A stretch of 64,000 nt of DNA, taken from Homalodisca vitripennis (taxonomy: Eukaryota; Arthropoda; Insecta; Hemiptera; Cicadellidae). Location: assembly GCF_021130785.1 (NCBI RefSeq), contig NW_025776214.1, forward strand, positions 62,001-126,000, read 5' to 3'. The notes under the pieces were generated by a model, which saw only the letters and a list, made by a program, of their open reading frames with translations, made no database searches and had not been told where the DNA came from. Positions 10,966 to 24,409 of the stretch are shown here, one piece after another (the stretch's first letter is position 1; every line of letters starts with the position of its first letter). Position numbers and translations under genes: made by a program.

Positions 10966-11550
10966 CGAAATATAACTGAACCCTTAGGTCGAGTTTACTG
11001 CTAAGAATACTGGAAGGAATGACTGGCATATTTTGTGGTAATTATCTCAATAATCATACAAGGGAGAGCAAACTATTTCAAATTCGCTTTAACTTAATAT
11101 AGCAAAGAAAGCACTAGAGTACCAAATAAAACTAACATTTTCGTTATACCTATCCACGAAATATAACTGAACCCTTAGGTCGAGTTTACTGCTAAGAATA
11201 CTGGAAGGAATGACTGGCATATTTTGTGGTAATTATCTCAATAATCATACAAGGGAGAGCAAACTATTTCAAATTCGCTTTAACTTAATATAGCAAGGAA
11301 AGCACTAGAGTACCAAATAAAACTGACATTTCGTTATACCTATCCACGAAATATAACTGAACCCTTAGGTCGAGTTTACTGCTAAGAATACTGGAAGGAA
11401 TGACTGGCATATTTTGTGGTAATTATCTCAATAAATCATACAAGGGAGAGCAAACTATTTCAAATTCGCTTTAACTTAATATAGCAAAGAAAGCACTAGA
11501 GTACCAAATAAAACTGACATTTCGTTATACCTATCCACGAAATATAACTG
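10966..11550. repeat. Tandem repeat, three ~190-bp units
   Basis: Units begin at 10966, 11157 and 11347 with CGAAATATAACTGAACCC, and a 14-bp partial fourth begins at 11537. Units are nearly identical, differing by a few substitutions and 1-nt indels. The array starts 114 bp outside the gypsy LTR. No open frame or known element was recognised. It is probably a small satellite-like expansion. Confidence 0.93.
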
Positions 11551-13604
11551 ATTTGGACGCTTAGTATATTTAACATAAATGTAAGTGTATTACTTAAGCT
11601 TAAACGAGAACCCTTCCAACTGGCTGAGAGTTAAACGAAGTCTAACAGTCCCGGACCTCGTAAATGTTTGTCTATTTATATTTCTCTCTAAGCCACTGTT
11701 TAGAGAGAAAATGCGTATATAAAAAAGGACCTATCGTGTTAAAACTTTGCACGAAGCTTCTTCTATGTAACGTAGGTAACACCTAGTTAGATAATAATGC
11801 ATGTCACTTCATGCGATTTATTTGAGCGATAACAAAACAGTTTTATATTAGTTTTAAGGATAACCATAAGGTAAACAAACACATTTCAGATTACATACAT
11901 TCGTAAACATAAAAAGTACAATAATATAGAATTGTTTTTAGTGTAGTGTTTTCATAGATCGATGTTATTTAGTTTTGAATTGGGTTGTAACTCTTTAAAA
12001 GTTAAAAATGATTTTTCATTCAATCCTAACTTTGCCCTAATAACAAAAACCAAAATAGACTAAGATTTATTTATAATAAATATGTATGTATCTTTGTACA
12101 CAATAGAACGGGCTTTTAAACACGAAACTGGTTAAATATTTTAAAAACCTAGATTAAACTAGCACGTAAGTACAGTGACATTACATAACTTCGATGAGCT
12201 ATTTAGCCTCAATTAATCAATAAACTTATTAAACGGAAGTATTTTTTTTAATTTTTTACAACGAATATTTAAAAACTATATTACCGACTTACATTTAAAA
12301 TTAGGGTTTCATAAAACACTAAAACATTTTAAACAACTATAATTTAAAACAACTATAAGTATAAAACTATCAATAATAACAGCATTCTATTTTATTCGCA
12401 TTTTGCCTTCAGGTTTCATGATAAGGGACAACGATATTTTTTAAAAGAAAATACTTTTTATCTCAGTTATAATACATCGTACGGCAAATAATTATCCGTT
12501 TAGTAAGAATAATATTTGTACTCACATTTACTGATGTTTTCGTAATGATTTTAATATGCCACGCGTACAATACTCGTAATTTTATTATTATCTATTAACG
12601 CTGCGGAAAACTTTTTTGCGGTGAACATTATAAGTACAGGTAATTCTGATCGATTCAAATTAAACTAAAACAATACTAACTTAATGCGTCAATAACTTCT
12701 TTACCAAGTCTTAACTAATAAGATGGTTTCAATATAGTGACCATTGACATATTTGTCCATTTTTACCTCCATTATCTTACAGCATAATAAAAAATAAAAA
12801 ATTACTATTAAATTTTCAAGGTGTTTAGTTAAAACTTTAATTTTACCAATTCTCCGATAACTCTTGAGTATACAAGATGGTAGTGGTTTAAAACTTGTAG
12901 ATGTATACGATAACACTGGCTTGGTATAAGAAAATTAATATGTTCTCAAAAACTGTTTTGGGTTGATTATTACTATTATCAAATATAGGTTTTTACATAA
13001 TAATTATGCTGTTATGGTTTTGGTATTAATGGCTTTCTAAATTTTTTAAAAGTGATACGATGATGTTAGCATGCAATATTTAGAGCCGTTATGGAAATTA
13101 AACCTTTATTTAACGATATATGAAAATTACAACCACAAAAGAAATCAATCTTTCTTCTAATCTAACACGGAAGGAGGAATGTGTAACATGATATAAACAA
13201 AATTCTTAACTTTTATTATTCATACTAAATATTGCGGATTGATTGTGTGTAAGTAATGGAAATGAGAACCACGGTGACAGCGTATTAACCATATTGTTTG
13301 ACCTGTTGAAATATTGGTTGTTTGATTCCTACGCTACTGTTTGGCGATGAACGGTTTCCTGTATTCGGTAAATATTACAACTGAAATACTCAAGTGGTAA
13401 TTAGTTTGGACTATATATGTATTTATTACGGGATTGTAACTACAAATAAAATGAAGTTTCTGTGCTTCGTGAATTAAGTACTCAAAACACTTTCTTGTAT
13501 GATTATTTGCTGTTTGAAACTAAACTTTCACGTACCCTAAAACTATGCACACGGTTTAACGAATGACAGTATTTTAGGTATTTACACAAGTATTTACAAC
13601 AAAA
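11551..13604. other. AT-rich intergenic DNA
   Basis: About 2 kb with no recognisable gene or element. The longest frame (12916-12701, minus, 71 codons) is low-complexity. The only structure noted is an 11-bp perfect hairpin at 11681-11710. Confidence 0.5.
11681..11710. repeat. Perfect inverted repeat, 11-bp stem
   Basis: TTTCTCTCTAA pairs perfectly with TTAGAGAGAAA across an 8-base loop. There is no T-run or neighbouring gene, so no function is assigned. Confidence 0.6.
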
Positions 13605-13859
13605 CAGAGTTTCTTCTACCTGAAAACAATAAACTCGTTTTCTTTATTTCATTATCCCATGGATACATTGTTTAAAAAGTCCAAAGTGACTAATCTATAT
13701 TAAAATACACAAATTCTCTTTAACTTCAATTTATCACCTTGTATGTTTTAGTAATTAGAAATCAATCAAAATTTGAATTTGGAATTTACAGGAAACCGAC
13801 GCATATAAATAGATTTTATTGTCAACGAATCTAACCATCCACCTCAACAAAAAAGAGCT

Positions 13860-14580
13860 AGTTTCAACTCAATGATTTACAGGACTTTTGAATACTCCAC
13901 TATCTATCGATAACTACAACAAAGAGTTAAACTACATAAAAGATATTGCTATTTTTAACGCTTACACTACACAACTTATTGACAACATACTTCACAAATC
14001 AATCAAAAGAAAATTAAGAAAATCTAGAACAACATTACTACCACTTCAAGATAATAAACAAGAATTCATCTGTACAACATACATTAACATTTCAAATCAA
14101 TTGTAGAAAATCTTCAGGAAAGCATACAAACAAATCTTTCACTTATAAAACAAACAACAAATTATCACAAATATTAAGAAATCCCAAGGACAAAACCACA
14201 TTCGAAAACTAATCAGGAATTTATGAAATTAAATGCAACGACTGTGATAAATTGTACATTGGCCAAAATAAAAGGAACATTAAGACACGATTCAAAGAAC
14301 ACTTTGCACATATAAAATATGAAAGAAATGAAAAAATCTGCTGTGGCGAATCACTGTTATTGAATCTGGACACACAATCTCTAATAAAAATTTACGATTA
14401 TTAAAAGAAGTTACAAACACAATACACTTAAATGCTTGGGAAACATTTTACATTAACATAAATCAAGACAAACTTATAAATAATGAAGATGGACCAATTC
14501 AAAATTCAGTTTTACTCTCATCTCAATTTATAAAAAAATTAAAATTAAATTCTGATTAAATATTTTATACTGGCTAACCG
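13860..14580 (+). pseudogene. Penelope-like retroelement remnant with GIY-YIG domain
   Basis: Penelope-like elements join a reverse transcriptase to a GIY-YIG endonuclease. Only the C-terminal part is present. The frame from 13888 begins NTPLSIDNYNKELNYI, a linker typical of these elements. After a frame change near 14095 and an in-frame stop at 14209, the endonuclease core appears: SGIYEIKCNDCDKLYIG followed by RFKEH (about 14212-14300), giving the GIY, YIG and Arg/His motifs and the family's CxxC. Another frame change near 14345 leads to a tail containing NAWETFYINI. No reverse transcriptase remains upstream, so the copy is 5' truncated. It is absent from duplication copy B, so it inserted after the duplication or was lost from B. 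Confidence 0.83.
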
Positions 14581-14659
14581 TACATCCAAATTGTTTACCA
14601 TATGTTATTATAAAATTAATTATTATTACAAAAATATAAACATTTGATTAATTTTTGAA

Positions 14660-14700
14660 GTGCCTGATGATTGAATCTTTGATTCAGAAAGGCCTTGCAC
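14660..14700 (+). ncRNA. Hammerhead-ribozyme-like motif
   Basis: The parts of a minimal type I hammerhead are in order: stem I strand GTGC, core CTGATGA (14664-14670), stem II TGAATC/GATTCA with a TTT loop, core GAAA (14687-14690), palindromic GGCC that could form stem III only between two molecules, TT at the cleavage position, and stem I partner GCAC. One extra T (14671) sits between CTGATGA and stem II, so activity is uncertain. Penelope-like elements are known to carry minimal, dimer-acting hammerheads in their terminal repeats, and this one lies ~80 bp past the remnant's last coding sequence. Confidence 0.6.
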
Positions 14701-15810
14701 AAAATAAAAAATTTTAAATAGGAAAATATTGTATTCCTTTATCTAGTGATACTACAATAAACCGTTTTTTCCAATGCTCCAAGATTCTACATACATCTTA
14801 CATATTAAAATAAGCCTTTACCAAGCTCCACAGTCTTCAGTAACTTTACGGTGAGTTCAAAATTCTACCACGAATTCCATAACCACCAGCCGCCAGGAAA
14901 CCGCACTGTTTCTGCTGATTTATTATGTATAAGCGGCCAAACTGTTTACAACTGTATTCCCATACAAAGTAACATTATACTATCACACTAATACATATTT
15001 CTTATGGAGACATTGTAGATAAAGTAACAATTTCTGAATGCAATCCTAATTCCATCCTTAAACATCATACTTATAGTAAATATGTGGTTTTGCATGACTG
15101 TTGTGCGTTTAATAACAATCATTTGCAGTGTACCTACAAGTGTTTTTTGTATGGATGTTTGAAAACATTTATGGCATTCAGGATAATGTAAATATTAAGA
15201 CGAACATTATGTTATAAACATTATATAAGACTAAAATGAATACTATGTATGAAATACGCTCGAAACTAGTTTTATTTCTATTGAGATATTTGTGCAAGTC
15301 CGTTCTAAAAATTGACGAACGGATATAAAATGAAAAACGTTTGCTTAAATTGTGTATATAATTGTACTCCACAATGACCATATTTGAACCAATGAGATTA
15401 CAGATTTTAGCATTGGCGACAGTTAGAGTGGGAAAAGTGATTTATTCTAATGATAAGTATATATTTTAGGATTACTTGGAACAGGTCTCAACTACAAACA
15501 ACTCTTCCATTCCTATACGCGGAATCGCAACGGACTCAGTCACCTCTATTTAATTTTACATAATGAATAAGGTAAAAAGAGAAGAAATATTTGTCCAAAC
15601 TGACATGTTACAACTTAGTAAGTATAAACTTAGATTAAATTGTAAACAAATATAATATTGCATAAACAACATTTGTTAATGTTAACATTTAATGTTGATA
15701 CTACGAGAATTCAAAATAAATAACTGCGTTGGTCAAACTTTTTCATAATACGGAATAACATCGTCTTGTAGAGAATGAAAAATGGAGATGTGTATATTTC
15801 AATGTTGTTT

Positions 15811-15903
15811 TGTCTGTCGTGTTGCCAAGCCATCAGTAGAGTGCCGCGGGGGACACCCTACTCAGCATCTGTCACTGCATTCGTCCCCTAGATCCTTTGT
15901 ATC
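15811..15903. repeat. Conserved GC-rich core, module A1
   Basis: Starts TGTCTGTCGTGTTG and ends GATCCTTTGTATC. It contains CCGCGGGGGACACCC and a complementary GTCCCC about 30 bases later, so GGGGAC/GTCCCC could close a hairpin. It is one of six copies in the window, each at the same place in a repeated module. No frame stays open in all copies. Confidence 0.85.
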
Positions 15904-17680
15904 AAAACTTTTAACAGCTGAAATAACAATAACAGTTGTTGTTATTGTAACAGTTATGTATTTTCCTTATCAAAACACATGTGTGCTCTTTTTGCATGAG
16001 AAACACTGCATTAGTAAACTAACAATGCCGTGTATATAATAAGATGAATATTATATATTAATACGATACAAATGTGTTAATTTTTCATTACAATTTATGT
16101 AATATTTTATTCTAAATAACTGAATTATTTAGATAGTCTTTTTATATACGTGCACTGAACCAGCCTCTCCAGTCAAAGCAGGTAGGGGTGGTACACCCTC
16201 GTTAAGGTTAACAAGAACTTCGAACCCTTTTGGGGTTTACAGTTATCTCCTGTAGTATACTAGACCAATGTAATTACCCTTGTATTCCAGAATCTCGACA
16301 TTTGTGGTTAGTGATGTGGCGCTCCTGAACATCCATAAGATTACTCAGCTTTAAGTAAAATGTTGGATTTTTCTGTGCTCAGTAGTAGGTTCAACTGGAA
16401 GGTATGAATCAGCCAGAAGTGATCTCAGCTGGGTCTGATAGTCTCTTTACATTTGACATTAATATTAATCTGTTCACTTATGACAAAAATTATTCTTTTA
16501 AATTTTTTAATTACAAGTTTTTTTTAATATAAGCTTAGCTACACATTTTATCGTTCAACAAAACAACTACTGACTTTTTCAGGATGACCTCTCTTAAAAT
16601 ACATCTATTTAATGATAATAAAATGTTCAATTTGAAGTGACTTAAGTGAACTCTTCAGTTACGGAATTACTGTCTTTGAATAAAATTTCGTTTTTAATTT
16701 ATTTAAATGAGTAATTGTACTGATCAATCGTTTGAAATTTATTTAAATGTATATTTTTAATAATCTTATAATGAGGAACAGTTAACAAATTGTAAAAATA
16801 TCAATTTAAATCTTGTCAGTTTTGTATGTTTTTGGCTTTACGTATGTTAAGAGTCTTAATTCTATTGAAATGCACACACGTACACACATATGAAGCATAC
16901 AGATGAAAGGAAATAATTGATTTGTATATGATACATGCAGGAAATGTGAGTGAGTAAATTAAAACCAAAATTAATGTTAGGTATTGGAATACGAAGAGCT
17001 ATCTTGAAATTCATAAATTATTATTAATTCCCGGGAATTGCCTGATTTGTAAATCAGATTACAGGAATACCACAAACTAATCATCATAATGAAAGTGGAA
17101 TTATTGATGTTGCTTTAATTGACTTTATTTGTTCTGCTACTAGATCATATTAGACTTAGCAGTAAAATTAAAGAGTGAGAAATGGAAAAAGGCGTGGTTA
17201 CTAGTACATACAAATATATTCTATATTAACGACATAATATCAAAACATACAGAGATAGAGACTCTTCTTACTCATTAAGTTAGCTTTACTACTCTATTTC
17301 TCAAATCTGTAGAGATTCCTCAAAGTGTTAAGTTAAGAAAAATCTGTATCCAAATAAGATAAGTAGATTTATAAAATTCATATTTTAATACATTCTAAAA
17401 TGTATGTCGCTTACATTTGCAATTAAATTTTTATGTTTTTCTATGTCAGGAACTATGTAGGACTTGCAGTATGCAAAGTCCATATAAACGTCCTAAAGTT
17501 TTATATTTTTCTGTTTTTGAATGCTGGTTATGAAAAACTGTGAAATATGTATACAATTATAAACCGTTCAACACATTTAAAACTTTTATTTTCATACTAT
17601 GTACATTTCTGATTCTTGGAATTCATCTTCAGGTACTAAGGTTAAGTTAAATTAAATAAATATAAAATATATACATATAA

Positions 17681-17684
<4 letters not shown>

Positions 17685-17714
<30 letters not shown>
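17685..17714. repeat. (TA)n microsatellite
   Basis: About 15 AT dinucleotides. The matching place in copy B (~45735) is shorter and interrupted by AAAT units, showing expansion since duplication. Confidence 0.9.
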
Positions 17715-17720
<6 letters not shown>

Positions 17721-20700
17721 TATTTTTGTACTATTTCTACTATTTGATTATATAAATACATTTAGAACGTGTTACTTTCTTTGAAAATATATACAATGGG
17801 TAAAATTACAAACTTAGATTGGTTGTTTTTTAAATATTCCATATTCCTTTAATAAGGTGTTATAGAAATATAAAATTACATATTATTCTTATCGGTAACA
17901 TGATTATATGTAAAGATATAAAGTGGAGAACGCTTGAAACTGCATATTATTGCCCTTAAACCTTAATAATACTTATATACATAAGTATATTTATGTTACA
18001 GTACACATGAATGCCAAAAATGAGGATTAGAGTTGGGAATGTATTGCAGTCTATTAAACAGTCACAAGATCCCCATCACTTCAAGATTATCTCCATTATT
18101 CACCTTCCATCCTGCTGTAATATGATTACCTTTACATCTCAACAAACTCGCTTTACTTTTTCATAGCCACTTCATTGATTATTGACGGAGTAATAAAAAA
18201 TTCTACGATTTACAATTTTCAAAAGTTGAATACAGAATTATTACATTTATAAAATCTGGTCTTGTAATCATCCTTGGTTTTTAATACTAGCATAACATTT
18301 TGGAACATTTTTATTTATGGTAATGCCGATCAAAATCATAGTCATTGTTGTTGTGTAGAATTTGGTAACTATTTGAGTTTTTAAACTCAATTATGTTTCA
18401 TATCGAAAGCGCTATCTTTTGTAGCATAATTTAAAAAAGAAAAGACCGGAGTATTTTAAAGTTACGTCAGATACTGTTTAAGTTAGGAAGGATGATTAAA
18501 TAATATTAAATATATGATTTAAACTTTTGAGAAGAGAAAATTTATGTTCATTTTATATATTTTATTTTTCAATAGCTATATTTTACGAAAATTACAATAA
18601 AAATAACTGAATTTTTACCAAAAATAAAATTTACTCTATAGTGTTGGAAATAATAGACTACAGAAAATAAAACGTTACATAAAAAAAATTCCGTTTGAGA
18701 GTATTACTAACATTTTCATACTTTATTATATTTATGCAGTGGATTTTTAGTAATAATACAACACATACAAACCTTGAAATCGTAACAAAGTTATGTTTGA
18801 ATAAAACTATGTGAAAAATAAAACCCCTTTTGTAGAAATAAAATCGTGATAGTAACAGAAGAAGGTGGTGGTACTTACGTCAGTTCCAGGAAATCCTCTC
18901 CACTTTATGAGTGAATCTCCCCCGATATTGTTCCATGAAAACGTTTCCAACACTTCCAATAAATCTTCTATTGTTTATCTAAGCTCTTTTATTTAACGAT
19001 TAAGTATTGAGCGTATTTTTATTATACGATATTTCTTACAAACAACTTATAACATTCAGCAATATAAATATTTCTAAATAAGTACGAAAACAAATACTGT
19101 TACTACATGAAAGAAAATGTAATGTACAATCTTAGATTCAAGTAGAGTATGTGAACTAGATGTCCTGAACTTCTAAACAACTTACAAATGAAAGAAATAG
19201 TGAGAAAATTAGTTTTCTACTAAATGACTGCAAATTTCCAAAAAATTCATGTTAGATTTAGTTAATGTTACACTTATAACGTTCCAACAAAGGTTATCTG
19301 ATGGTTTGATACAAATAAAGGTAACCCAAAATTGTTTTAATAGCTATACTTTTTAAACTACACCACTACTATATATTTGAATTATAAAACAAATCCATCT
19401 CCTTTGAATAGAAATCTCCACGCTTCTCTTAAATAAAGGTAAAAAATAAACAATTCTTTCAATAGGTATTCAACATTGTATTATCGTTTATTATATTATT
19501 TGTATTATACTGTCTCAAAATGTCACTGTTACAAGTAAAGTGAAACTCCCACACTCCTCGCAATCATATAATTGAGAAAGAGTATACCCATAGTGGGACT
19601 TAAGGAAACGTTTATTTAAGTTACAATCTAAGTACTACAACGACACTACACTAAATAGTTAATAAAACGTCCTTGTCACATAAAAAATACTGCAGTAATT
19701 AAATCTTGCTGTGGGAACCCTCCATCCTACTTTCATTATTGTAGCTAGCTATGTTTAGATTATTTTTACTCAGTTTAATACATAACATCGGATTCGTAAT
19801 GCTAAATTCTAAATATTTTCTTTTGAAGTAAATGTATGTATATGTTTTTATTATCAGTTAACCTTTTTAAAAGGGGCTTCATCTTAAATTAATAAATTTA
19901 AAATGTTCATTTTTTTGCTGATGGAAATTAATAATTATAAACTTAATCTAAAATATAGTTTATGTAAGAAAAAGAGTTTTAATTGTATTCGTTAAAAGTA
20001 CATCTTTATAAAAAGAAAACGAAATTATATTAAAATTTTGTTTAGTATACATTAAACAAAAAATATCCATTATATCCTACGGTTACAGAAACCTATGAAA
20101 CATTTATACCATGGTTCAAAGAATTTGTTTGGGCACCAGGTACTAGGGCAAAGTTGTTTTTTTTTTTTTTCATTTATGCGAACCTACTAAGATCATGCCT
20201 GTTTGTCTATGTACGATTACAAATTATCAAGGAACAACAAGCACCACATGTAATAAGGAACGCAAATTGTAGAGCATGGCAATAATTTTTAACTATTTAT
20301 TAGAAAAATGCTGCTACTTAATAATGACTAGTTTAGGTAGACAGGCTATAAGAAACAATTTTATTTATATAAAACATGCAGTAGTCCTATTTCATATGAA
20401 CACGGTAATTTCGATGGATATTTGGTGGAAATGGACATAGAGTAAAATTTTACGTACGTTACGAACACATACAATAAATAAAATAAACAGAAAATGGCCT
20501 ATAATGATATAACAGTCTGGAGTAAAATAGAAAATCAGACATATTATTAATCCATTAATATTCTTACATATAACGTCTCATCAGTGAAATAGATCTCTTG
20601 CCATCAATGTCACAGATTTCTGATAAGCACGTCTTTGAAAAATGAAAAATACGGAGTGTAATCTTATTTCCATCTTTAAACCTCGTTCTGATAAGAAATA

Positions 20701-21440
20701 TGGGGGTTTTGCATGAATTTTTGCATATGGTTTTTGTTCATTTACTATTCATCACATGTCATTATACCACTAATATTGTTGTGTGTTTAATTCAAACACA
20801 TTAAACAAGTATCATAAGATAATAAAATAATGCATGCACATTGAATAATATTGGCAATAATTGTTATGTACTTCTTTAAATAGAACTGATAATTTCATTT
20901 AATCTTATAATTTTTAATTTCATAATTAAAAAAATCTAACAGCACAATCAGTTGTTGGTAAAATAGAGCCACGTATTCTACAATATACATTTTACATAAT
21001 TCGATACTCATACAACCCGAATACAACTGACTGAGGCATCATAAAATCCCCAAAACACGTTGCAGACTTACATTAAATATTTTTCACGTTGATTTCTTAG
21101 CCTTTATGTTATTGATTTAAATTAGTTTTGAACTTTTCCATCGTAAACACGGAAATCAACGAAAGATAATGATATTTAAATAACAACGTTTATCATATTC
21201 AGGATTCGTAAACTATAACGACAACCATTGGAGTATACATAATTTACAACACTCCACATATGACCTATAGATGAAATACAGTCTAAACGAGGTGTTCCTC
21301 ACGTTTTCATATTCAATTACAATAATTGTGTAAAATCACTCTATCACATCCGAACCTCATACTGTTTTTAAATATATAAAACTGAACCTTGTCATACGTA
21401 TTTAAAACGTTTGTTTATATGATGAATTTATTGTACCTCG

Positions 21441-21691
21441 GAGGTAAAGGACACTATGTCCATTTTTATCGAAAATGGGATTATTGCACTGTTGAATACA
21501 GAATTTTTCACTCTACTCAGAGGTATACCACACTATGTCCAGAGACAATTATAAGTCATATTACCGACTTATAAATGAACACCATGTCCACTTTCATTCA
21601 GAGGTAAACAACACCATGTGGACTTGGTGTGGTTTACTTCTACTAGATCTGTGTAATGTTATTCTCCATCTGGACATAGTGTTGTTTACCC
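21441..21691. repeat. Left subterminal repeat array of the transposon
   Basis: Copies of the GGTAAACAACACTATGTCC-like motif occur at 21441-21461, 21520-21540, 21578-21591 (partial), 21601-21620 (direct) and 21671-21691 (inverted). Partners at the right end are 24567-24587 (direct) and 24784-24804 (inverted). Such arrays are typical transposase-binding sites. Confidence 0.8.
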
Positions 21692-21815
21692 CTGGTGGAA
21701 TTTTCATAAACTAAAAGTGCCTGGTTATATTGCAGCCATTTTGTTTATTTACAACACTGTGTTAGATTGTTAAATGTTGTTTTACAATTCAGCTGTTGTT
21801 TAATAATATTGCAAG

Positions 21816-24409
21816 ATGGATTCCAACTCTCGTGGGGAGAAAAATACTACAATTACTGTCATGTAGTATTCCTAATGCAACAACATCTACAACAGGTAAG
21901 CTATTGTTCAATAACACTGATTTAGTATTAATTTCTAACCTCATTTAGTATTGTATGTTCATTTGTACAGAGGTTCAATATCAAACTTTACCTAGTTTCA
22001 CTCTGCTTTTAAAATGTTAGTATAAGATAGAATGGTTCTTTTATAATAATATGGGATTTTGTCTGTTTTTAAACTGACCATGTTTTGAACATGTTGTGAT
22101 TCAGGTGACTTATTTACGTAACATGTAGTACCATTTATGTTATGTTATAAAGGTTGTTTTTGTGTTGGCCAATTATAGGCCTACCAACGATAACCAACAA
22201 TAATTATATCATGGCTGGGTTTGTTTCAGAAACACCTGGTCACAGCAGTAATTTACAAGATTATGCCGATGAAGAGGTTGAAGATGACAATTTGTTTGGA
22301 GACGATGATTTGGATAATGACAAGAACTATGAGCCTCAAAGTTCTGAAAGCTCGGAGTCAGACGAAAATGATGTGAGACATAATATAAGGTAAAACCAGT
22401 GAAAAATAAGGTAAGGGCGAAATCTATTACCAATCCTTTGACTAGTACGTTAATAAATTAAAATCTACTTGATGAAGACTTATACCTAACCAGTGATGAA
22501 GACGATTCAAATGAACATGAAGTTGATTTAGAAGAGGAAAATACTCCTAAAAGAGAGGTAAAAAATGCATCTAAATGTAAACAGAAAGGTAAAAAAACGT
22601 GTAGTGCATGTAAAGGAATGGGCATGTAATGTTCGGAAACGAAAAATAGGTGGTGGAAAGGAGTATTTAAGTAAAAAAGGCAAAATCATGCCTGCAAAAA
22701 AATTAAAGCCTCCTTGCATGTGTCGGATGAAATGCTATGAAAGATTGCCAGAAAACGAAAGACAACAAATTTTTAAACTCATACTGGAATGAGGAAAACA
22801 TTACAGATGTTAAAAGGCAATTTATCTTTTCATGTATTGAAAGCGTCCCTACTGTTAGAGTGAGAAAAAGGGATCCAAACAGTAATAAATCTAAAAATGA
22901 CACACTACACTACCATTTTACAGTGAATAATCAGCGATTTAGGGTGTGTAAGGTTATGTTTTTTAAACACACTTTGTATATCAAACTTGGTAGTATTAAA
23001 TGTGTTAAAAAAAATTGAACCAGGAGGTCTAATACAAGCTGATCAAAGAGGTAAGCACACGCCAATTAATAAAACTTCTGACGAAATCAAAAATAGTGTA
23101 CACCAACATATCAATTCCTTCCCAAAGTATGAAAGCCATTATTCCAGGGAAAAAGAGCGAGAAACATTTTTTGGGCACAGAACTTACAATAGAAAAAATG
23201 TATCATCTGTACATGGACAAATGCAATGAAAGTAATGTTGACCCAAAACTAAGGGCAAAAAAGTGGTTATACTCAGATATCTTCAATAAAGAATTCAAAT
23301 TGTCGTTTAAACCGCCCGAAATCGACACTTGCGATACATGCAGTATGTTGACTACGAAATTGAAAAATGATCTGACTGAAGATGAAAAAAACCTTGTACA
23401 GGCTGATTATGATGCTCACCTCATTGAATCCAAAACTAGGTATGACTTAAAACAGTTGGATTTTACCATGGCTAAAAACTCACCAAAACAAAAAGTATTA
23501 GCTGGTGACTTGCAAAAATGTTTGCCTTCACCACTAACAAACAACTGCATTAGTTTTTATAAAAGAAAGCTTTGGAATTTAAATTTCACTCTATATGATA
23601 CAGCTGATTCCTCTGCGCAATGCATGATGTGGGACGAATCGAAGGGAGCCCGTGGTGCAAATGAAATTGCTTCGTCAATTTTGAAATGGGCTGACCACAC
23701 AATTCCTGGTAGTCAAATAGAGGAGATCACTCTTTGGACCGACAATTGCTATGGTCAAAACAAAAATTTAATTATTGTAATGTGCTATTTTTGGATACTG
23801 CATACCTACCCTCAAATAAAGACCATAACACAGAAGTTTTTACTGAAAGGGCACACCCATATGGAGGCAGACGGTGTTTCACGCAATGATCGAAAGAAAA
23901 AGGAAGAAACTCTCTAATTTGGCCATCTTAACACCATGGGACTGGCAACAGCTAGTTAGGCACACATCAAGTAAATACATAGTGCACAATATGGAACTTC
24001 AAGATTTTAAAAACTTGAAAATGCTGTATGATAAAAAACAGTCAGATAATCCTCCTTTTGTCAATAGAAAAAATAATGTTAACAATGAGCCTGTTCTATT
24101 GTCAACATGTGTTATTTTACAAGTGAAACAAGAACACATTGGAAAGCTATTTTATAAGACTGATTTCAATGATCAAATGCATGAGGTGGACCTCAAAAGG
24201 TGCCGGAGACTAAAAGTAACGTTTCCAGCACATGTAAATCAAGTCTCAGCAAGCCCATTACCAATCACGAAGCAAAAGTACAATGACTTAATAGCACTAT
24301 TGCCTTTTATTCCATCTGTTTGCATGATTTTTATAAAAATTTAAAACATAGCAATGCAGCCACAAACGATTACCCCCAAGAAGATGATGATGATATGGAG
24401 CCTCTATAA
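21816..24409 (+). pseudogene. DUF7869-type putative transposase, broken frames
   Basis: A likely first exon starts at ATG 21816 (MDSNSRGEK) and ends at the donor GTAAGC (21896). The acceptor ends TATAG at 22178, and the reading phase fits across the intron if one A is lost from the run near 21843. Exon 2 begins with an acidic, Ser-rich stretch (22211-22545). Next come a cysteine-rich part with CSACKGMG and CMCRMKCYERLPENERQQIF (22600-22790), and the main domain (23096-23917). There D138 (AGDLQKCLP), D216 (LWTDNCYGQNKN) and D259 (HMEADGV) could be an RNase H-like acidic triad, with CDTC at 79-82. The tail runs through IALLPFIPS to a stop near 24409 (DDDDMEPL). At least six frame changes occur, several at A runs. 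The family is common in insects as uncharacterised proteins. The transposase role is inferred from its place between terminal inverted repeats. Confidence 0.78.

Noticed and set aside
15811..15903. GC-rich core as a tRNA or tRNA-derived SINE
   Set aside because: No A or B box promoter consensus and no cloverleaf could be drawn.
15782..16039. 85-codon frame across the GC-rich core
   Set aside because: The same frame is not open in the other five core copies, so it is not a conserved protein.
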